A stretch of DNA of 64,000 nt from Muscardinus avellanarius. Lineage: Eukaryota; Chordata; Mammalia; Rodentia; Gliridae. Shown in pieces: positions 12,001-46,900 of the stretch; position 1 is the first letter of the stretch, and each line of letters begins with the position of its first letter. Made by a program: the position numbers and the translations under genes. The notes below the pieces were generated by a model. It worked only from the letters and a program-made list of their open reading frames with translations. It was not told where the DNA came from and searched no databases. The stretch covers positions 89,921,348 through 89,985,347 of the forward strand of contig OY726560.1 in assembly GCA_963383645.1 (NCBI GenBank). The letters run 5' to 3'.

Positions 12001-13060
12001 TTTGTTCTTTGGACACTAGGGGTTGAACCCAGAGGTATTCTACTTCCAAGCTATATCCCCAGCCTGATTTTTAATTTGAAACAGGGTCTCACTAGGTTGA
12101 TGAGAGTCTCACTACTTGCTTAGGCCTAACCTGAGATCCTCCTGTCTCAGCATCCCAAATACTGAGATTACACACAGGCACCACCATGCCCGGCTTTTTT
12201 TTATTATTTTATTATTATTATTATTGTTATTGTTATTAGGTACTTCAACTCAAAGGCATTCTACCTCCGAGCTACACCCCCAGCCCTATTTTATTTTTAT
12301 TTTGAAATAAAGTCTTGGTAGTTTGATAAGAGACTCACCATTGCTGAGGCTGTCTGCAAACCTATGATCCTCCTGTCTCAGCCTCCTAAGTACAGGGATT
12401 ACAGGCATGCACCACCATGTCTGGCTTATTTTTTAGTTTTTTCAAATTTTATTTATTTATTTGGTAGCCCTAGAGATTGAACTTAGGAGCTTTCTACCTC
12501 TGAGCCACCCCCAGCCCAATTTTTACTTTTAGTTTGGGAACAGTCTCCCTAGGTTGCTGAGAATCTCACCACTTAATGAGGCTGTCCTCAAACCTGTGAG
12601 CCTCCTGTCTCAGTTTACCAAGACTGGGATTACAGGTCTGTGCCACCAGGCCTGGCTTTATTTACTTATTTATTTTGTGGAAATTGAACCCAGGGGCATT
12701 CTGCCTCGGAGCATCCCCAGACCTATTTTTTTATTCTTTATTTTGAAACAAGGTCTCACATGTTGCAGAGGGCCTTGTCTTGAACCTGTGATCTTCCCAT
12801 CTCATCCTTTCAAGTACTGGAATTACACCATGCACCACCATGCCCCGTTCTATTTGGTTATTGTTCTTGTTATTTATTTATTTATTTATTTTTGGCAGTA
12901 CTTAAGCTTGAATTCAGAGGCAATCTACCTCCAAGCTACACCCCTAGTCCTATTTTTTATTCTTGATTTTGAAACAGAGTCACATTAAGTTGCTGAGGGC
13001 CTCACTAAGTAGCTGAGGCTGGCCGCAAACCTGTAATCCTTCCAGTCTCCGCCTGCCTAT

Positions 13061-13099
<39 letters not shown>

Positions 13100-13680
13100 T
13101 TTTTGTGGTACTGGGGCTGGAACCCAGGGACATTGTTCCTCTGTGCTACACCCCCAGCCCTGTTTTTTTAGTCTTTCTATTTTTTGAAACAGGGAGGGTC
13201 TTACTGAGTTGCGAAGGGCCCCTAAGTAACTGAGGCTGTCCATGAACACGATCCTCCTGTCTCAGACTCCCGAATGCTGGGATTACAAGTGTGTGTCACT
13301 ACACACGACCTATTTTTTTATTTTTAATTTCTTTTTTTTTCTTTTTTGGTGGTACTGGGATTCCTGGAAACCCTTCTACCTCCGGGATACACTCCCAGAT
13401 ACCTATTTTTTACATTTTTATTTGCAAACAGGGTCTCTTAAAGCCAGCTAGGCTGGCTTCAAACCTGCGCAATCCTCCTGTCTCCGACTCCCAAGCGCGG
13501 GGATTACAAGCATGCGCCACCACGCCCGGCTATTTTTAATTTCAAACAGGGTCTCACTAGGTTTATGAGAAACTCACTACTTGCTGAGGCTGTCCTCGAA
13601 CTTGTGATCCTCCTGTCTAAAACTCCCAAGTATTGGGATTACAGTATTGTAGCCACCATGCCCAGCTAAGAATTCCTAGA
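12001..13680 (-). repeat. Antisense SINE block with A/T microsatellites
   Basis: At least seven antisense B1-dID copies in a row (about 12003-12195, 12240-12425, 12465-12655, 12670-12845, 12890-13055, 13105-13315, 13340-13535), plus a fragment to 13665. (ATT)n at about 12200-12236 and (TTTA)n at about 13058-13100 lie at the junctions. The copy at 13340-13535 is the subfamily with GCTGGCTTCAAACCTGCGC and an AAGCGCGGGGATTACAAGC core. Confidence 0.75.
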
Positions 13681-13699
13681 TTCCAAGGCTATACAGAAC

Positions 13700-13862
13700 A
13701 ATCACGGGCGGGCGTGATAGCCCACTCTTGCATTGCCAGTACTTGAGAGGCTGCGAAGGAAGATCACAGGTTGTGCCCAGCCTCACAAAGTCCAGCCTCA
13801 ACAATTTGTGAGCCCCTCCACAATTTAGTGAGATCCTGTTTCAAAATAAAGAATTAAAAAAA
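13700..13862 (+). repeat. Degenerate sense B1-dID SINE
   Basis: The B1 head is altered (GGCGGGCGTGATAGCCCACTC) but the order of segments and the TTCAAAATAAAGAATTAAA linker are retained. Confidence 0.6.
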
Positions 13863-14465
13863 GGGCTTGAATAGATCCACCATTTGATCCGGCTATACCA
13901 CTCCTGGGCATATTTCCAAAGGGCTTGAAATCAGAGAACTACATTAACATATGCATACCCACGTTCAGAGCAGCAGTTTGTAATAGCCAAAATATGGAAC
14001 CAACCTAGATCTCCATCAACAGATGAATGGATTGTGAAATTATGGGAAATACACACAATGGAATTCTATTCAGCTATAAATAAGGATAAAATCATAGCAT
14101 TTGCAAGAAGATGGAAGGAACTGGAGAACATCAAGTGAGATTAGTCAAGCACAGAAAGAGAAGGGACATATATTTTCTCTAATATGCCCAAGCTAGGGAG
14201 TAGTGGTAATACCAGAGGGACTCCAGATGATGGAGGGGAAATCTCAGCAAAACTTGAATGGAAGGATAGGAGAGGAAGAAAGCTGAGGTTGTTCAATGGA
14301 GGAGCTACATACGAATATGTGTAATAGTATACATATAATATGGTTAACGAGGACACTCTTTATTGGTAGGGGGAAGGAAAATGGGGGGAAGCGCACGAAG
14401 CACAATATAAATGTACACCATTTTCAATATGTTCCACTTATAAATTAAAAATATAAAAACAAACA
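13863..14465 (+). mobile_element. L1 3' end (ORF2 C-terminus and 3'UTR), 5'-truncated
   Basis: The sequence carries the conserved end of mammalian L1 ORF2 (CCACCATTTGATCCGGCTAT; TATTCAGCTATAAATAAGG) and then the 3'UTR, ending in A-rich (AAAC/AAAT)n. A second copy of the same 3' end lies in opposite orientation at about 20790-21390. Confidence 0.85.
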
Positions 14466-14533
14466 AACAAATAAATAAATAAAAGAAAAAGGGCTTGTAG
14501 TTCGGAGGTCGAATGCTCCTCGGTTCAAACCCC

Positions 14534-14537
<4 letters not shown>

Positions 14538-14593
<56 letters not shown>
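14538..14593 (+). repeat. (CA)28 microsatellite
   Basis: Starts directly at the end of an ID-like SINE tail (CAAACCCCAGCA), so it probably grew from the SINE 3' end. Confidence 0.9.
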
Positions 14594-14596
<3 letters not shown>

Positions 14597-14599
14597 ATT

Positions 14600-15308
14600 T
14601 CCTGAAATCAAATGTTTTCTTTCCTGGTACTTCCCCAATTGGACCCTGTAAAAAGTAGGACGGATCTCAAGATTTTGGACTTCAATTCCCAGGAGGCAAT
14701 GCAGCCCCAAGGCCTATCTGGAGTTGGGACAATAACTCCGTCCAGCGGTTCCTAGGTTGCTTCTTGACAGCCTACAATTCCGGACAGGCAAGGCGGCTGT
14801 TTATTCCTTGGGAACATTGTGGCCGCCGAGTTGTTGCTGGAAACTGTAGTCGTTTCAGGAGTTGGATTTTCCTTATGGTGTCTTAGGGTGAGCTCAAGAA
14901 AAAAAAAAAACTTAAAAAGCAGGAACTGCACCAATTAAGCAAAAGTGTCCCCTCCACCCGCCCGTACTCGGTGGGCTGGAGAGCGCGAGGGCGGAAGTGG
15001 CGCTGGCGGCGCGGCCGGAAGTGTAGATCAGCTGATGGGGGAGGCGGCGCCGCAGCTGCCTGGAGGCCCCGGCCGCCCCGCGCCGCGTCCCGGCCCCGAG
15101 TCCCGGAGGCCAGGCCCGAGCCCTGCTCGCACCTCGCTGCGGGGCGAGGCCGGGTCCCGCATCTCCCCCAGGCCTGAGCGCCTCGCCCGGCACGGCCGCC
15201 CCCGGCCCCGGCTCGCCCCTCAGGCCCCGGGCCTCCCCGCAGCCCCCGGCCGGCGGCGCAGGCCCCGGCCCCGCGCGGGGAGACCCGGCCCCGGGGGCTG
15301 CGGGCCCC
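14600..15308 (+). promoter_or_regulatory. ZSWIM8: ZSWIM8 promoter and 5'UTR in a CpG island
   Basis: GC content climbs sharply from about 14940. A ZNF143-like word, gacttcaattcccaggaggc, starts at 14678. ETS-type sites GCGGAAGTGG (14991-15000) and CCGGAAGTG (15015-15023) lie just ahead of the likely start region. No TATA box. The island continues through coding exon 1 to about 15660. Upstream ATGs at 14945, 14971 and 15034 would be upstream ORFs if they lie within the transcript. Confidence 0.65.
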
Positions 15309-37014
<21,706 letters not shown>

Positions 37015-37911
37015 GTCTGGCCACCCTACGGCCCTATACAGGGACACGTGGCTGTGGGGGTACTTCACACAGAGGGAGTGAATCTTGGCGGGACAGATCA
37101 TCCTCACTCAGTTCCCTGAAAGCCCAGACTGGCAGCTGCTCTTGGGCTGAAACTTGGGGCCAAGATGTCTCAGATCCTAGAAGCCTAGGGCTGAGTGAGA
37201 TAGCTGTGTCTGGGAGGGGGTGTTGGGTGGCCTCTGGTATTTATTTGGCATTTATAAATATATAAACTCCTTTTTTACTCTAGTCTACCTGGGTATTTCC
37301 CTTTTTTTTCCCTCTCCACATGCAATTGACCTTTAAGCTGGAGGAAAATATCTGTTACTTGCTTTAGTTTCTTTGCACTCCAGTGAGGCAGACAAACAGA
37401 AAAATAAGGATGTTTATTAAAGACATTTCTAGCCCACAGCTAGGGCTCATACTCAGCTCCATGAGCCACTCTCCGACCTCATCCCCATTCAATGTGAATG
37501 ACATTAGGGAGGCCGGGCCACAGGTAGATCCTACTGTCTGACTAAAGGGTCCAGAGCAAAAGATCCCTCCTATAGCCAGGTATAGACAGATACACTGCTG
37601 GGGATGAAGAAGATGACCATTGGACTAATACATTCCCCTATACTCTGCCTGGATCCTCTCATGCCTCCCTACTAAGTTAATGGGTCAAAGGTACCTCGTA
37701 CCACGATACAGGGTTACCAAGGGAAGCCCCACTATTAGGCCCCGAAGCTATGTGAAAGGGATGCCCTTCTCTTCTCAGCCATCTCAGGCCTGGGATCCAC
37801 TGAGGTAGAAGGGGGAGGGGGTCAGGCCACTTTCATCCCCTTGTGGGCCCTGCTCTGGGTTTGACCCTTAAGGAAGCAGGGAGCTTTCTGCTGGTACGGG
37901 AGGTTGAGACA
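37015..37911. other. Converging 3'UTRs of ZSWIM8 (+) and NDST2 (-)
   Basis: Unique, SINE-free sequence between the two stop codons. The ZSWIM8 side ends in the A/T-rich TTTGGCATTTATAAATATAT region near 37250; the NDST2 3'UTR spans 37911 to about 37395. Confidence 0.7.
37413..37421. terminator. Overlapping poly(A) hexamers for NDST2 (-) and possibly ZSWIM8 (+)
   Basis: The 9-mer tttattaaa reads AATAAA on the minus strand (37418-37413), about 495 bases after the NDST2 stop. On the plus strand it reads ATTAAA (37416-37421), about 400 bases after the ZSWIM8 stop. NDST2 use is likely. ZSWIM8 may instead use the nearer TATAAA/AATATA words at about 37250-37266. Confidence 0.6.
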
Positions 37912-40900
37912 TCAGCCCAGACTGGAATGCTGCAGTTCTTCCTGAAGCCATGAGGGGACTGGCTGGCCAAGCCGGCTCAGCAGCTTCAACAGCTCCAAAT
38001 TATGATTCCGGAAAAAATTTGTAAGAAAAAGGCGGGACTGATAGGAGAAAAATGAAAGGAGAAACAAAGTATAAGCAATGGGACTGAGTCAGATCTGAGG
38101 TGGGATGGGGTACCATGCCCAGGCTTTACTTACCCCAGGGTCCATATCTGGGTACCTCCGGCCTTTGCTCCTGCCTAGACAGCGAGTCTTGCCACCTTCC
38201 AGTCCCTGACACCAAAATCCCTTATCTTCATCAAACCTACTCAATAGGAAAAGGCAGGTGGCAGGGAGAAGAGAAATTCAAGCTCTGTAAATGCACACGA
38301 CTCCTCCCAATCCAAAGGGACATGCCTTTCCTTCAAGACGGGCTAAATCTATGTCTTTCCCAAATATACATTTTCCAAATGCTTCCCCATTTCCCCCAGA
38401 GATTCCTCCCTTGGATCATACTCTCCCACCTGAGGGTCCGTGTGTAGTTCAGAAAGGGTGTTACGCCCAGGAACTTCTGGATGTTCTCCATTGAGGCTGC
38501 TGGGTTGGTACGCAGCTCTTGCCCATCCACAATCAGCAACTAGAGGGAAAGAGATCTGGTTCCCTCTATATTCCTAAGAAGCCTTTAGGCTGAATGAAAT
38601 GACCTCAATGAGGATCCTTGGGAGATTTTACCTGTCCAGAGGGGTAGTAAGTCAGCCAGCGTTGTAGATGGGTAGAATAATAGCCAGGGATGAGACAGCG
38701 GTTCTGCAGGGAACGAAGTACTGGAGGGGCCTGGGAGGAGGCTGAAATCACCTGGTAGAAGGTATAGTTCAGAGCAACTGGGTCTCCATGTGCTCGCTGG
38801 TGCTATAGGATAAGGGGGAAGAGATGATTTGACAGAATTATTCTGCCCTTATTCTTGGTCTGGTGACAGACAAAATAGGAACCTCTCCCCAAGGCACTAG
38901 TTTAGTTTTTCTACCCTCATTCTGTCTCTCTAGCAGTCACCATTCTCCACCTACCCTTCTCCCCCTTAAACCCCAATGTGTCTCTAGTTTCAGGCAGACC
39001 TGGTACCAGGAGTAGGCCCTGTCAGCAGGGTTGGTGAGCACAGTGATGATCTTGGCTCGTGGCAGGAGGGCAGCCCCCCGCCGTGGCACAACCTCTGAGT
39101 CAAAGTAGGTGGCACTTTTTTCAAATAGGAAGTCAGTGCTGGCATTAGAAGGGACAGGAAAGAAGTCCATGTACCTAGGAAGTAACAAAGAAGAGAGGTA
39201 GAGACATTTTCAGTGAAGGGGCCACATGCCAGTGCTTGTAGAAGCTGGAGCAGGGTTATTTTGGAGAAGGAACTATTCCTCTGAGAAGCATTCAAAGGGG
39301 TCCCAGTCTCACCAGTCAATACCCTTGTGGTAATTAGGGCCGTTGAAGAACTGTATCTCCTCAAAGGTGCTGGGGCTAGGGAAGCTGCTAGTCACAGCTG
39401 GGTGCAGGCTCAGGAAGAAGTGAATAGCTGTGGTTCCTAAATAGGAGAAAAAGACCAGGCCATTGTGGGAAAGAAGACAGCCAAACAGCCTGAGTTTGAA
39501 GGAGATAAGGAAAAAAAATATATCCTAGAAAGTAAAAAATCCCCTTTGACCAAACTATAGTGAGAGAGAAGACTTGCTGAGCTACAACAGTGGCTCTCAG
39601 CCTTCACTGTATATCAGAAACACTTGTGGATTTTTCTTTTTTTCTTTTGTGGTCCTTGGGATTGAACCCTGGGGCATTCTACCTCTGAGCTACATCCCCA
39701 GGCCTATTTTATTTGAACAGGGTTTTGCTAAATTGATGCAAGCCTCACTGAGTTGCTAAGGCTGGCTGTGAACCTGCAATTCTCCTGTCTCAGCCTTATG
39801 CACCACCACACCCACCTGGTCTACTCTTTATTTTATCATTATTATTAATTATTATTATTTTGGTCATACTGGGACCTGAACCCAGGGGCATTCAACCTCA
39901 GTGCTCCACCCTCAGCCCTATTTATTATTATTATTGTTGTGTGTATGTGGTACTGGGGTTCCTGGAAGCCCTTCTACCTCTGGACTACACTTCCAGACCT
40001 ATTTTATATTTTATAATTTGGAAACAGGGTCTCTTAAGCCAGCACAGCTGGTTTCAAACCTGTGCGATCCTCCTGTCTCTGCCTCCCAAGCGCGGGTCAC
40101 TAAGTTTCAGAGATCCTTACTAAATAGCTGAGGCTGATTGCTAACCTGCAATCCTCCTACCTCACCCTCCCAATGGGATTACAAACCTGCGCCACCATAC
40201 CTGGCTTGTGTTTTTTGTTTTGTTTTGTTTTGTTTTTGTTTTAGTACTGGAGATGGAACCCAGAGGCTTTCTACCTCCGGGCTACACTCCCAGACCTATT
40301 TTTTTATTTTTTATTATTATTTTATTTATTTATTATATTGTGGTACTGGAGATGGAACCTATAGGCATTCTACCTCCGAGCTACACCTCCAGCCCTATTT
40401 TTTTTTCTTTTTTTTTTCTTTTTTTTGGTGAGTCTGAAGATGGAACCCAGGGGCATTTGACCTCCGAGCTATACCCCCTGCCCTAATTTTTAATATTTAT
40501 TCTTTTTATTTTGAAACAGGGTCTCACTTAGTTGCAGAGGGCTTCACTAAGTAGCTGAGGCTATCTGCGAACCGCGATCCTCCAGGTCTCAGCCTCCCAA
40601 ATGCTGGGATTACAAGCATGCACCACCACGCCCGGCCCTATATATTTTTTTGTTTGTTTGTTTTTGTTCTTTATTTTGAAACCAGGTCTAACTGAGTTGC
40701 AAAGGTCCTCACTAAGTAGCTGAGGCTGTCCGCGAACCGCAATCCTCCGGTCTCAGCTTCCCAAATGCTGGGATTACAAGCGTGCGCCACCACACCTGGC
40801 TACTCCCAGACCTATTTTATATTTTATTTGGAAGCAGGGTCTTACTAAGATGCTGAGAGCCTCACTAAGTAGCCGAGGCTGGCTTCGAACCTGTGCGATC

Positions 40901-42417
40901 CTAATGTCTCAGCCTCCCAAGCGCGGGGATTACAAGCGTGCGCCATCACACCCGGCTCTACTTGTGGGTCTTTTAACAACTCCATAGATAGGGCTAGAGA
41001 TGTAGCTTAGTGGTAGAATGCTTGCCTAGAGTGAGCAAGGCCCTGGGTTAGATCTTCAGTGCTGTAAAAAAACAAAAACAAAAAACACAAACTCTACACC
41101 TGATTCTGATATACACCTAGAGTTAAAAATCCACATCTTAGCGAGGCGTGGTGGCACACACTTGTAATCCCAGTACTTAGGAGGCTGAGACAGGAGGGAT
41201 CCATGTTTGCAGCCAGCCTCAGCTAGTTAGTGAGGCCCTCTGAAACTTCATGAGACCCTGTTTCAAAATAAAGAATAAAAAGCTGGGCATGGTGGCACAC
41301 GTTTGTAATTCCAGTACTTAGGAGGCTGAGACCAGAGGATCATGCAAGTTCAAAGCTTCAGCTACTTAGTGAGGCCCTCCACAACTTAGTGAGACCCTAT
41401 TTCAAAATAAAGAATAAAAAATAGAAGCTGGGTGTGGTAGCGCATGCTTGTAATCCCAGCATTTGGGAGGCTGAGACAAGAGGATCTGGGTTCACAGACA
41501 GCCTCAGCTACTACTTAGTGAGGCCCTTTGCAACTCAAACCCTGTTTCAAAATAAAGAATAAAAAATAGGGCTGGATCCGGGCGTGGTAGCGCAACTTGT
41601 AATCCCCACGTTTGGGAGGCTGAGACAGGAGGATCGCATAGGTTCAAAACCAGCCTCAGCTACTTAGTGAGGCTCTTGGCAACTTAGTAAGACCCTGTTT
41701 CCAAATAAAATAGAAAACAGGTCTGGGAGTATAGCCCGGAGGTAGAAAGTCTTTGGGTTCCATTCCCAGTACCACCAAAAAAAAAAAAAAAAATAGGGCT
41801 GGGAGGGTAGCTCAGAGGTAGAATACCCCTGGGTTCTATTCCCAGTACTAAAAAAAAATAAAAAATAAAAAAAGAATAAAAAATAGGTCTATGTTCAATC
41901 CCCAGTACCACCAAAAAAAAAAAAAAATCTTTATCTGCTGGACACTGTGGTGTATGTTTGTACTTGGGAGGCTGAGATAGGAAGATTACAGATTCACAGC
42001 CAGCCTGAGCAACTCAGTGAGGCTTGCATCAACTTAGCAAAATCCTGTTACAAAATAAAAATAAAATAGGGCTAGTGGTATAACTTGGAGATAAAATGCC
42101 CCTGGGTTCAATCCTAGTACCAAATAAAAAGGCCTTGTCTTGGAGGATTGTAGGTTCACAGCCAGCCTCAAATACTTAGGACCTCCATAACTTAGTGAGA
42201 CCTTGTTTCAAGATAAAATAATAAACTTCAGCTGGGGGTGGTAGCAAGCGCTTGTAATCTCAAGTACTTGAGAGGCAGAGATGGGAGACTGCAGCCAGCC
42301 TCAGCTACTTAGGCCCTTTGCAACTCAGGGAGACCCTGTTTCAAAATAAAGAATAAATAATAGGGCTGGGGGTGTAGCTGGGCAGTAGAATGTCCCTGGG
42401 TTCAATCGCTTATAAAA

Positions 42418-42462
<45 letters not shown>

Positions 42463-43952
42463 ATAATAAATAGGGGTAGGGGTGTAACTTGGAGGTAGAA
42501 TCCCCAGTACTGTGTAAAAAAAAAAAAAATCAATGAAAGAATAGCTGCGTGTGGTGGAGAACGCTTTTAATCCCAGTGCTTGGGAGGCTGAGACAGGAGG
42601 ATCACAGGTTTGAGAAGTGCCTAGGCAAACAGACTCTCAGCAACTTAGACTGTTTTCAAATAAAAAATAAAATAGGGGTAGAAGAATAGCTCAGAGGTAG
42701 AATGCCCCTGGGTTCAATCTTCATTACCACAATAGAAGAAGGAATAGAAAAGAAAGGAAAAGACAGAAAGAACAAAAAAAAAAAAAAAAAAAGGGAATGA
42801 ATTCCGGTCTCAAGAGACTAGATTCATGGTGGCACATGTTTGTAATTCCAGTATTTGGGCGGCTGAGACAGGAGGATCGCAGGTTCACAACCAGCCTCAG
42901 CAAGTAATGAGACTCTCACCAATCTAGTGAGACCCTGTTCCAAAACAAAAATAAAACAGAGTTGGGGTGTAGATTGGAGGTAGACTACCCCTGGGTTCGA
43001 TCCCCAGCAATACACACACACTGGATTAAGGAAGAGTGTGTAGGAGAAGGGAACTCCTTAGCAAAAGGATGCTTTGAATTTAAGGCAGGGCAAGAGAAGT
43101 TGGCTAAGGATGATTTACCTGTCTTCTGGGGTCCCACAATGAGGAACTTGGGGAGCCGATCACAGGTTTTCTCCTTGGACCAGATATCTTTGTGCCTCTT
43201 GTCATCACAGGGATTCTAAAGGTGAGGCCAAGATTCCGATAAGGCCTAATCTCCTAAACCCCTATCCCCATCAATTCTAGATAGGCTGAGCTCCACACTT
43301 ACCTGCCAAAGGGGACTTCGCTCCTGAGGGAAAAGTTCAAAGTATTTTTGTGCAAGAGGGACAGGAGGAAGGGTCTGTAGGCGCAGACGTGTCCAGCACT
43401 GGAGGAAGCGCACCAGGCTCTCAAAGGTGTACAGGCCTAGCCGGTCATTTCCATAATTGGACAGATGGGTCATAAAGATGCTGATCTGTAAGAGGTGCCT
43501 GCAAGTCAGATTTGGAGTCTACCCCATCTCAGAATCAGCCTTGGAGAGTAAAGGGCCCAGTCAGCAAACACTTTGGCTCTCTGATCATTTAGCCCTTCCT
43601 CTTAGCACCTTACCGGGTTAAGCAGCACCGTCAGAAAGAGCTCTCCACCTCGGATGCTCCGGTCTAGCTCGTGAGAGCCTCCAGGATACTCATTATAGAA
43701 GATTGTGTGAGTAAATAGGCCACACGTCTGCCGGGGCAGAACCTGTGGAGAAAGGAAACAGGGACAGATGAGATGCGAAATGTGAAAGTCTGAAGGCCTG
43801 GGGCTCCCTGGGTTTACAGAGCCTGTCTGAAATTAGAGCAGCAACTAACTTCTATGTACATTATGATTATACCCCATTATGTGGATGAACTTGGACTGGC
43901 AGTTGACGAGCCATAAGTCAATACAGGATGGAGGCTGTCTAAAGGTGGGCAT

Positions 43953-43983
<31 letters not shown>

Positions 43984-46900
43984 GAAGATTGAATCCAGGG
44001 GGAGTCTACTGCCAAGATACAGCCACAGTTCTATTTTTTATTCTTTTATTTTTAGAAACAGGGTTTCACTGAGTTGCAGAGGGCCTCACTAAGTAGCTGA
44101 GGCTATTTGCAAACTGCAATCCTCCTGTCTCAGCCTCCCAAATGCTGGGATTACAAGTGTGTGCCACCAAGCCCAGCTTATTCTTCTTTCCCTTCCTTCT
44201 TTCCTTCCTTCCTTTCTTTATCTCTTTCTTCTTTTTCTTTGTGGTACTGGGGATGGAACCCTGAGGGATTTTACCTCCCAGCTACACCCCCAACCCTATT
44301 TTTTTTCTTTATTTTGAAACAGGGTCTCACTGAGTTGCAAAGGGCCTCACTAAGTAGCTGAGGCTGTCTGAGAACCGCGATCCTCCTGTCTCAGCCTCTC
44401 TAATGCTGGGATTACAAGCGTGAGCCACCACGCCCGGTTTATTCTTTATTTTAAAACAGGGTCTCACTGAGTTGCAAAGGGCTTTACTAAGTAGTAGCTG
44501 AGGCTGTCTGCAAACCATGATCCTCCTGTCTCAGCCTCCCAAATGATGGGATTACAAGTGTGCGCCACCACGCCAGGCTCCTATTTTCTTATTCTTTATT
44601 TTTATTTTTTTATTTATTTATTTTTTGCAGGTCTGGGGATGGAACGCAGGGGCATTTGACCTTCGAGCTACACCCCCTGCCCTATTTTTTACTTTATTCT
44701 TTATTTTGAAACAGGGTCTCACTAAGTTGCAGAGGGCCTAAGTAGCTAAGGCTGTCCACGAACCACGATCCTCTGGTCTCAGCCTCCTGAATGCTGGGAT
44801 TACAAGCGTGTACCACCAGACCCAGCTTCTTATTCTTTATTTTGAAACAGAGTCTCACTAAGTTTTGGAGGGCCTCAATAAATAGCTGAAGCTGGCCATA
44901 AATCCAGATCCTCCTGTCTCAGCCTCCCAATACTGGGATTACAAGTGTGTACCATCACGCCCAGCTTAAATGTGGGCATTTGATTCAAATTTGTAATGAG
45001 AGTCCCTCACCATGATGCCATTGTGGATGAAGCCACGGCGATAGCGGGCAGGGCGGAGATGTGGATACTCCTCAGTGCTGGTCACCTGGATGCCCCACAC
45101 AGACTTCCAGGCCTCATAGAGCTGTGTGTGGATGGGGTACACGCCAGAATGGTGGGGGGCCACAGCATACCCCAGATCCGTGGGAATCCCATGCTCCTGG
45201 GAATGGAACAGACTCTCACCAGGACCTGGTGAGGTTTGGGGGTAGAGGGTAAAGAGGGTGGGGATACCTCCACAGATAGAAAACTGAAAAGGGTAAGGCA
45301 AGCATGCCCCATTAGGAGAAGGTTGAAAAGGAAGCATGATCTCTGGGAGAAAGTATGGGGAGAGATCCAAGGGTCTCACCAAGGCAAACTGTTTGTTGAG
45401 CCTCATCTGGTCAGCCAGCACAGAGCGACTGTGGAACAGGTGAGGCTGCATGTGGCTCCACATGTGGGGAAACCACCAGAACTCCTTGCGGTGCCTCAGC
45501 AGCATGTCATCTCCTGCATCCTCCTCCTCCGTCCCTACGGCCACACACTGACTGCTGACCATGCCAGTCAGCCTGCATCCTCCTTCCATCCTTAGGACAT
45601 TACTGTCCCCTGCCCACCCAAGGCCTTCTATTTGCCCCACCGCCGCGATGCTCTCCAGCTACCCAGGCCAAATTCATGCCCACCACTCGCTACTCATAGC
45701 AGTCTGACCCCAAACCTTGCCCCCTTCTCCAACTTGTCTGCCCAGGAAGATGGACAGTGAAGGAATACATCAAACTAAGACTGAAAGGTTGAAGAAGCCG
45801 GGAGTAAGCTCACCAGTATGGTAAAACTTGCCCGAGAAGCCCAGGTTGAAGGTGAAGTTAGGGACTAAGGTCCTGAGTTTGTTCTGGGTGGTCAACAGAG
45901 CCTGGGAAGAGTAGCATGGACATGACATCAGAAGAGCATAGACTGCAGGAGAGAGAAGTAGCATTCCTCCTGCCTGGAAAGGAAGGGCAGGGAGTATACC
46001 TAGGACAAACTCCAAATCAAGGCCACAAGTCTTAACATGCCAGATAAGAACAGCTAATAAGAAATTTAAAGGGAAAACAAAGACTGACCTCAACATCAGC
46101 CACCTTCATGCGGGTACCTTCTTTGCCCACAAAGATATCATCGATGTCTACCAAGATATAGCGGTCAAGATCCAGGCAGAGGCGCTTGCCAGTGAGGTAT
46201 GCAACAGCATCAACAAAGACAAGTTTGTGGAGCCAGAAAGAAAGGCCATGGCCAAAGAGCACCCGCTGGATGCCATCATGAAGCCCCAGGTCCTGTATCA
46301 CAGTGGGAAGCCGGGCCCGGCGAGGCACTGGTCCTGGAACAGGGGACTCAGCTGGCTGGAGGCTGGCAAGAAGCACTGGCTCATATGTGCTGTGATTAGA
46401 CTGGAAGATGGTCCAATCATCCCCAGGAAGCGGTCCAGGCTCTAGGCGGCTGGGGCGAGTCAGATGGAGTAGGGGTGCAGAAGGATTCACCTGGTAGTCC
46501 TGTAGTCCCAAGTTTGAATGTAGAAAAAGGGGAAAGCCTTTGAGCTGGGCACTCAGTAAGCTGTGCTCATGGGCTCGGAAAAAGCCAATGATGCCCACAC
46601 CATACTCCACACAGTACTGGTCTAGCAGTTCCCGACTCAGTGCATCCAGGTTAACATATTTGAGTAGGTTTTCATAAATAACCAAGACATAGCGGCCATG
46701 TGTATGGTCAGTCAAAGTGGGCATGTCCCCTCGGCCAGGTGCCAGCTCAGTGCTGTAACGAAAACGACTGGACTCTAAGATAGCCACAATCTCCTGCCCC
46801 AGCTGTGAGTAGGCACTCTCCACAAACACAAGGACCACAGGTTCAGTTCGAGCTGTTTCTGGAGGCCTGGGTGGCTGAGGTGGGACTGGAGGCCTTGCAG

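Noticed and set aside
40985..41063. Candidate tRNA gene
   Set aside because: The tRNA-like boxes belong to an ID retroposon with a degenerate cloverleaf and A-rich tail.
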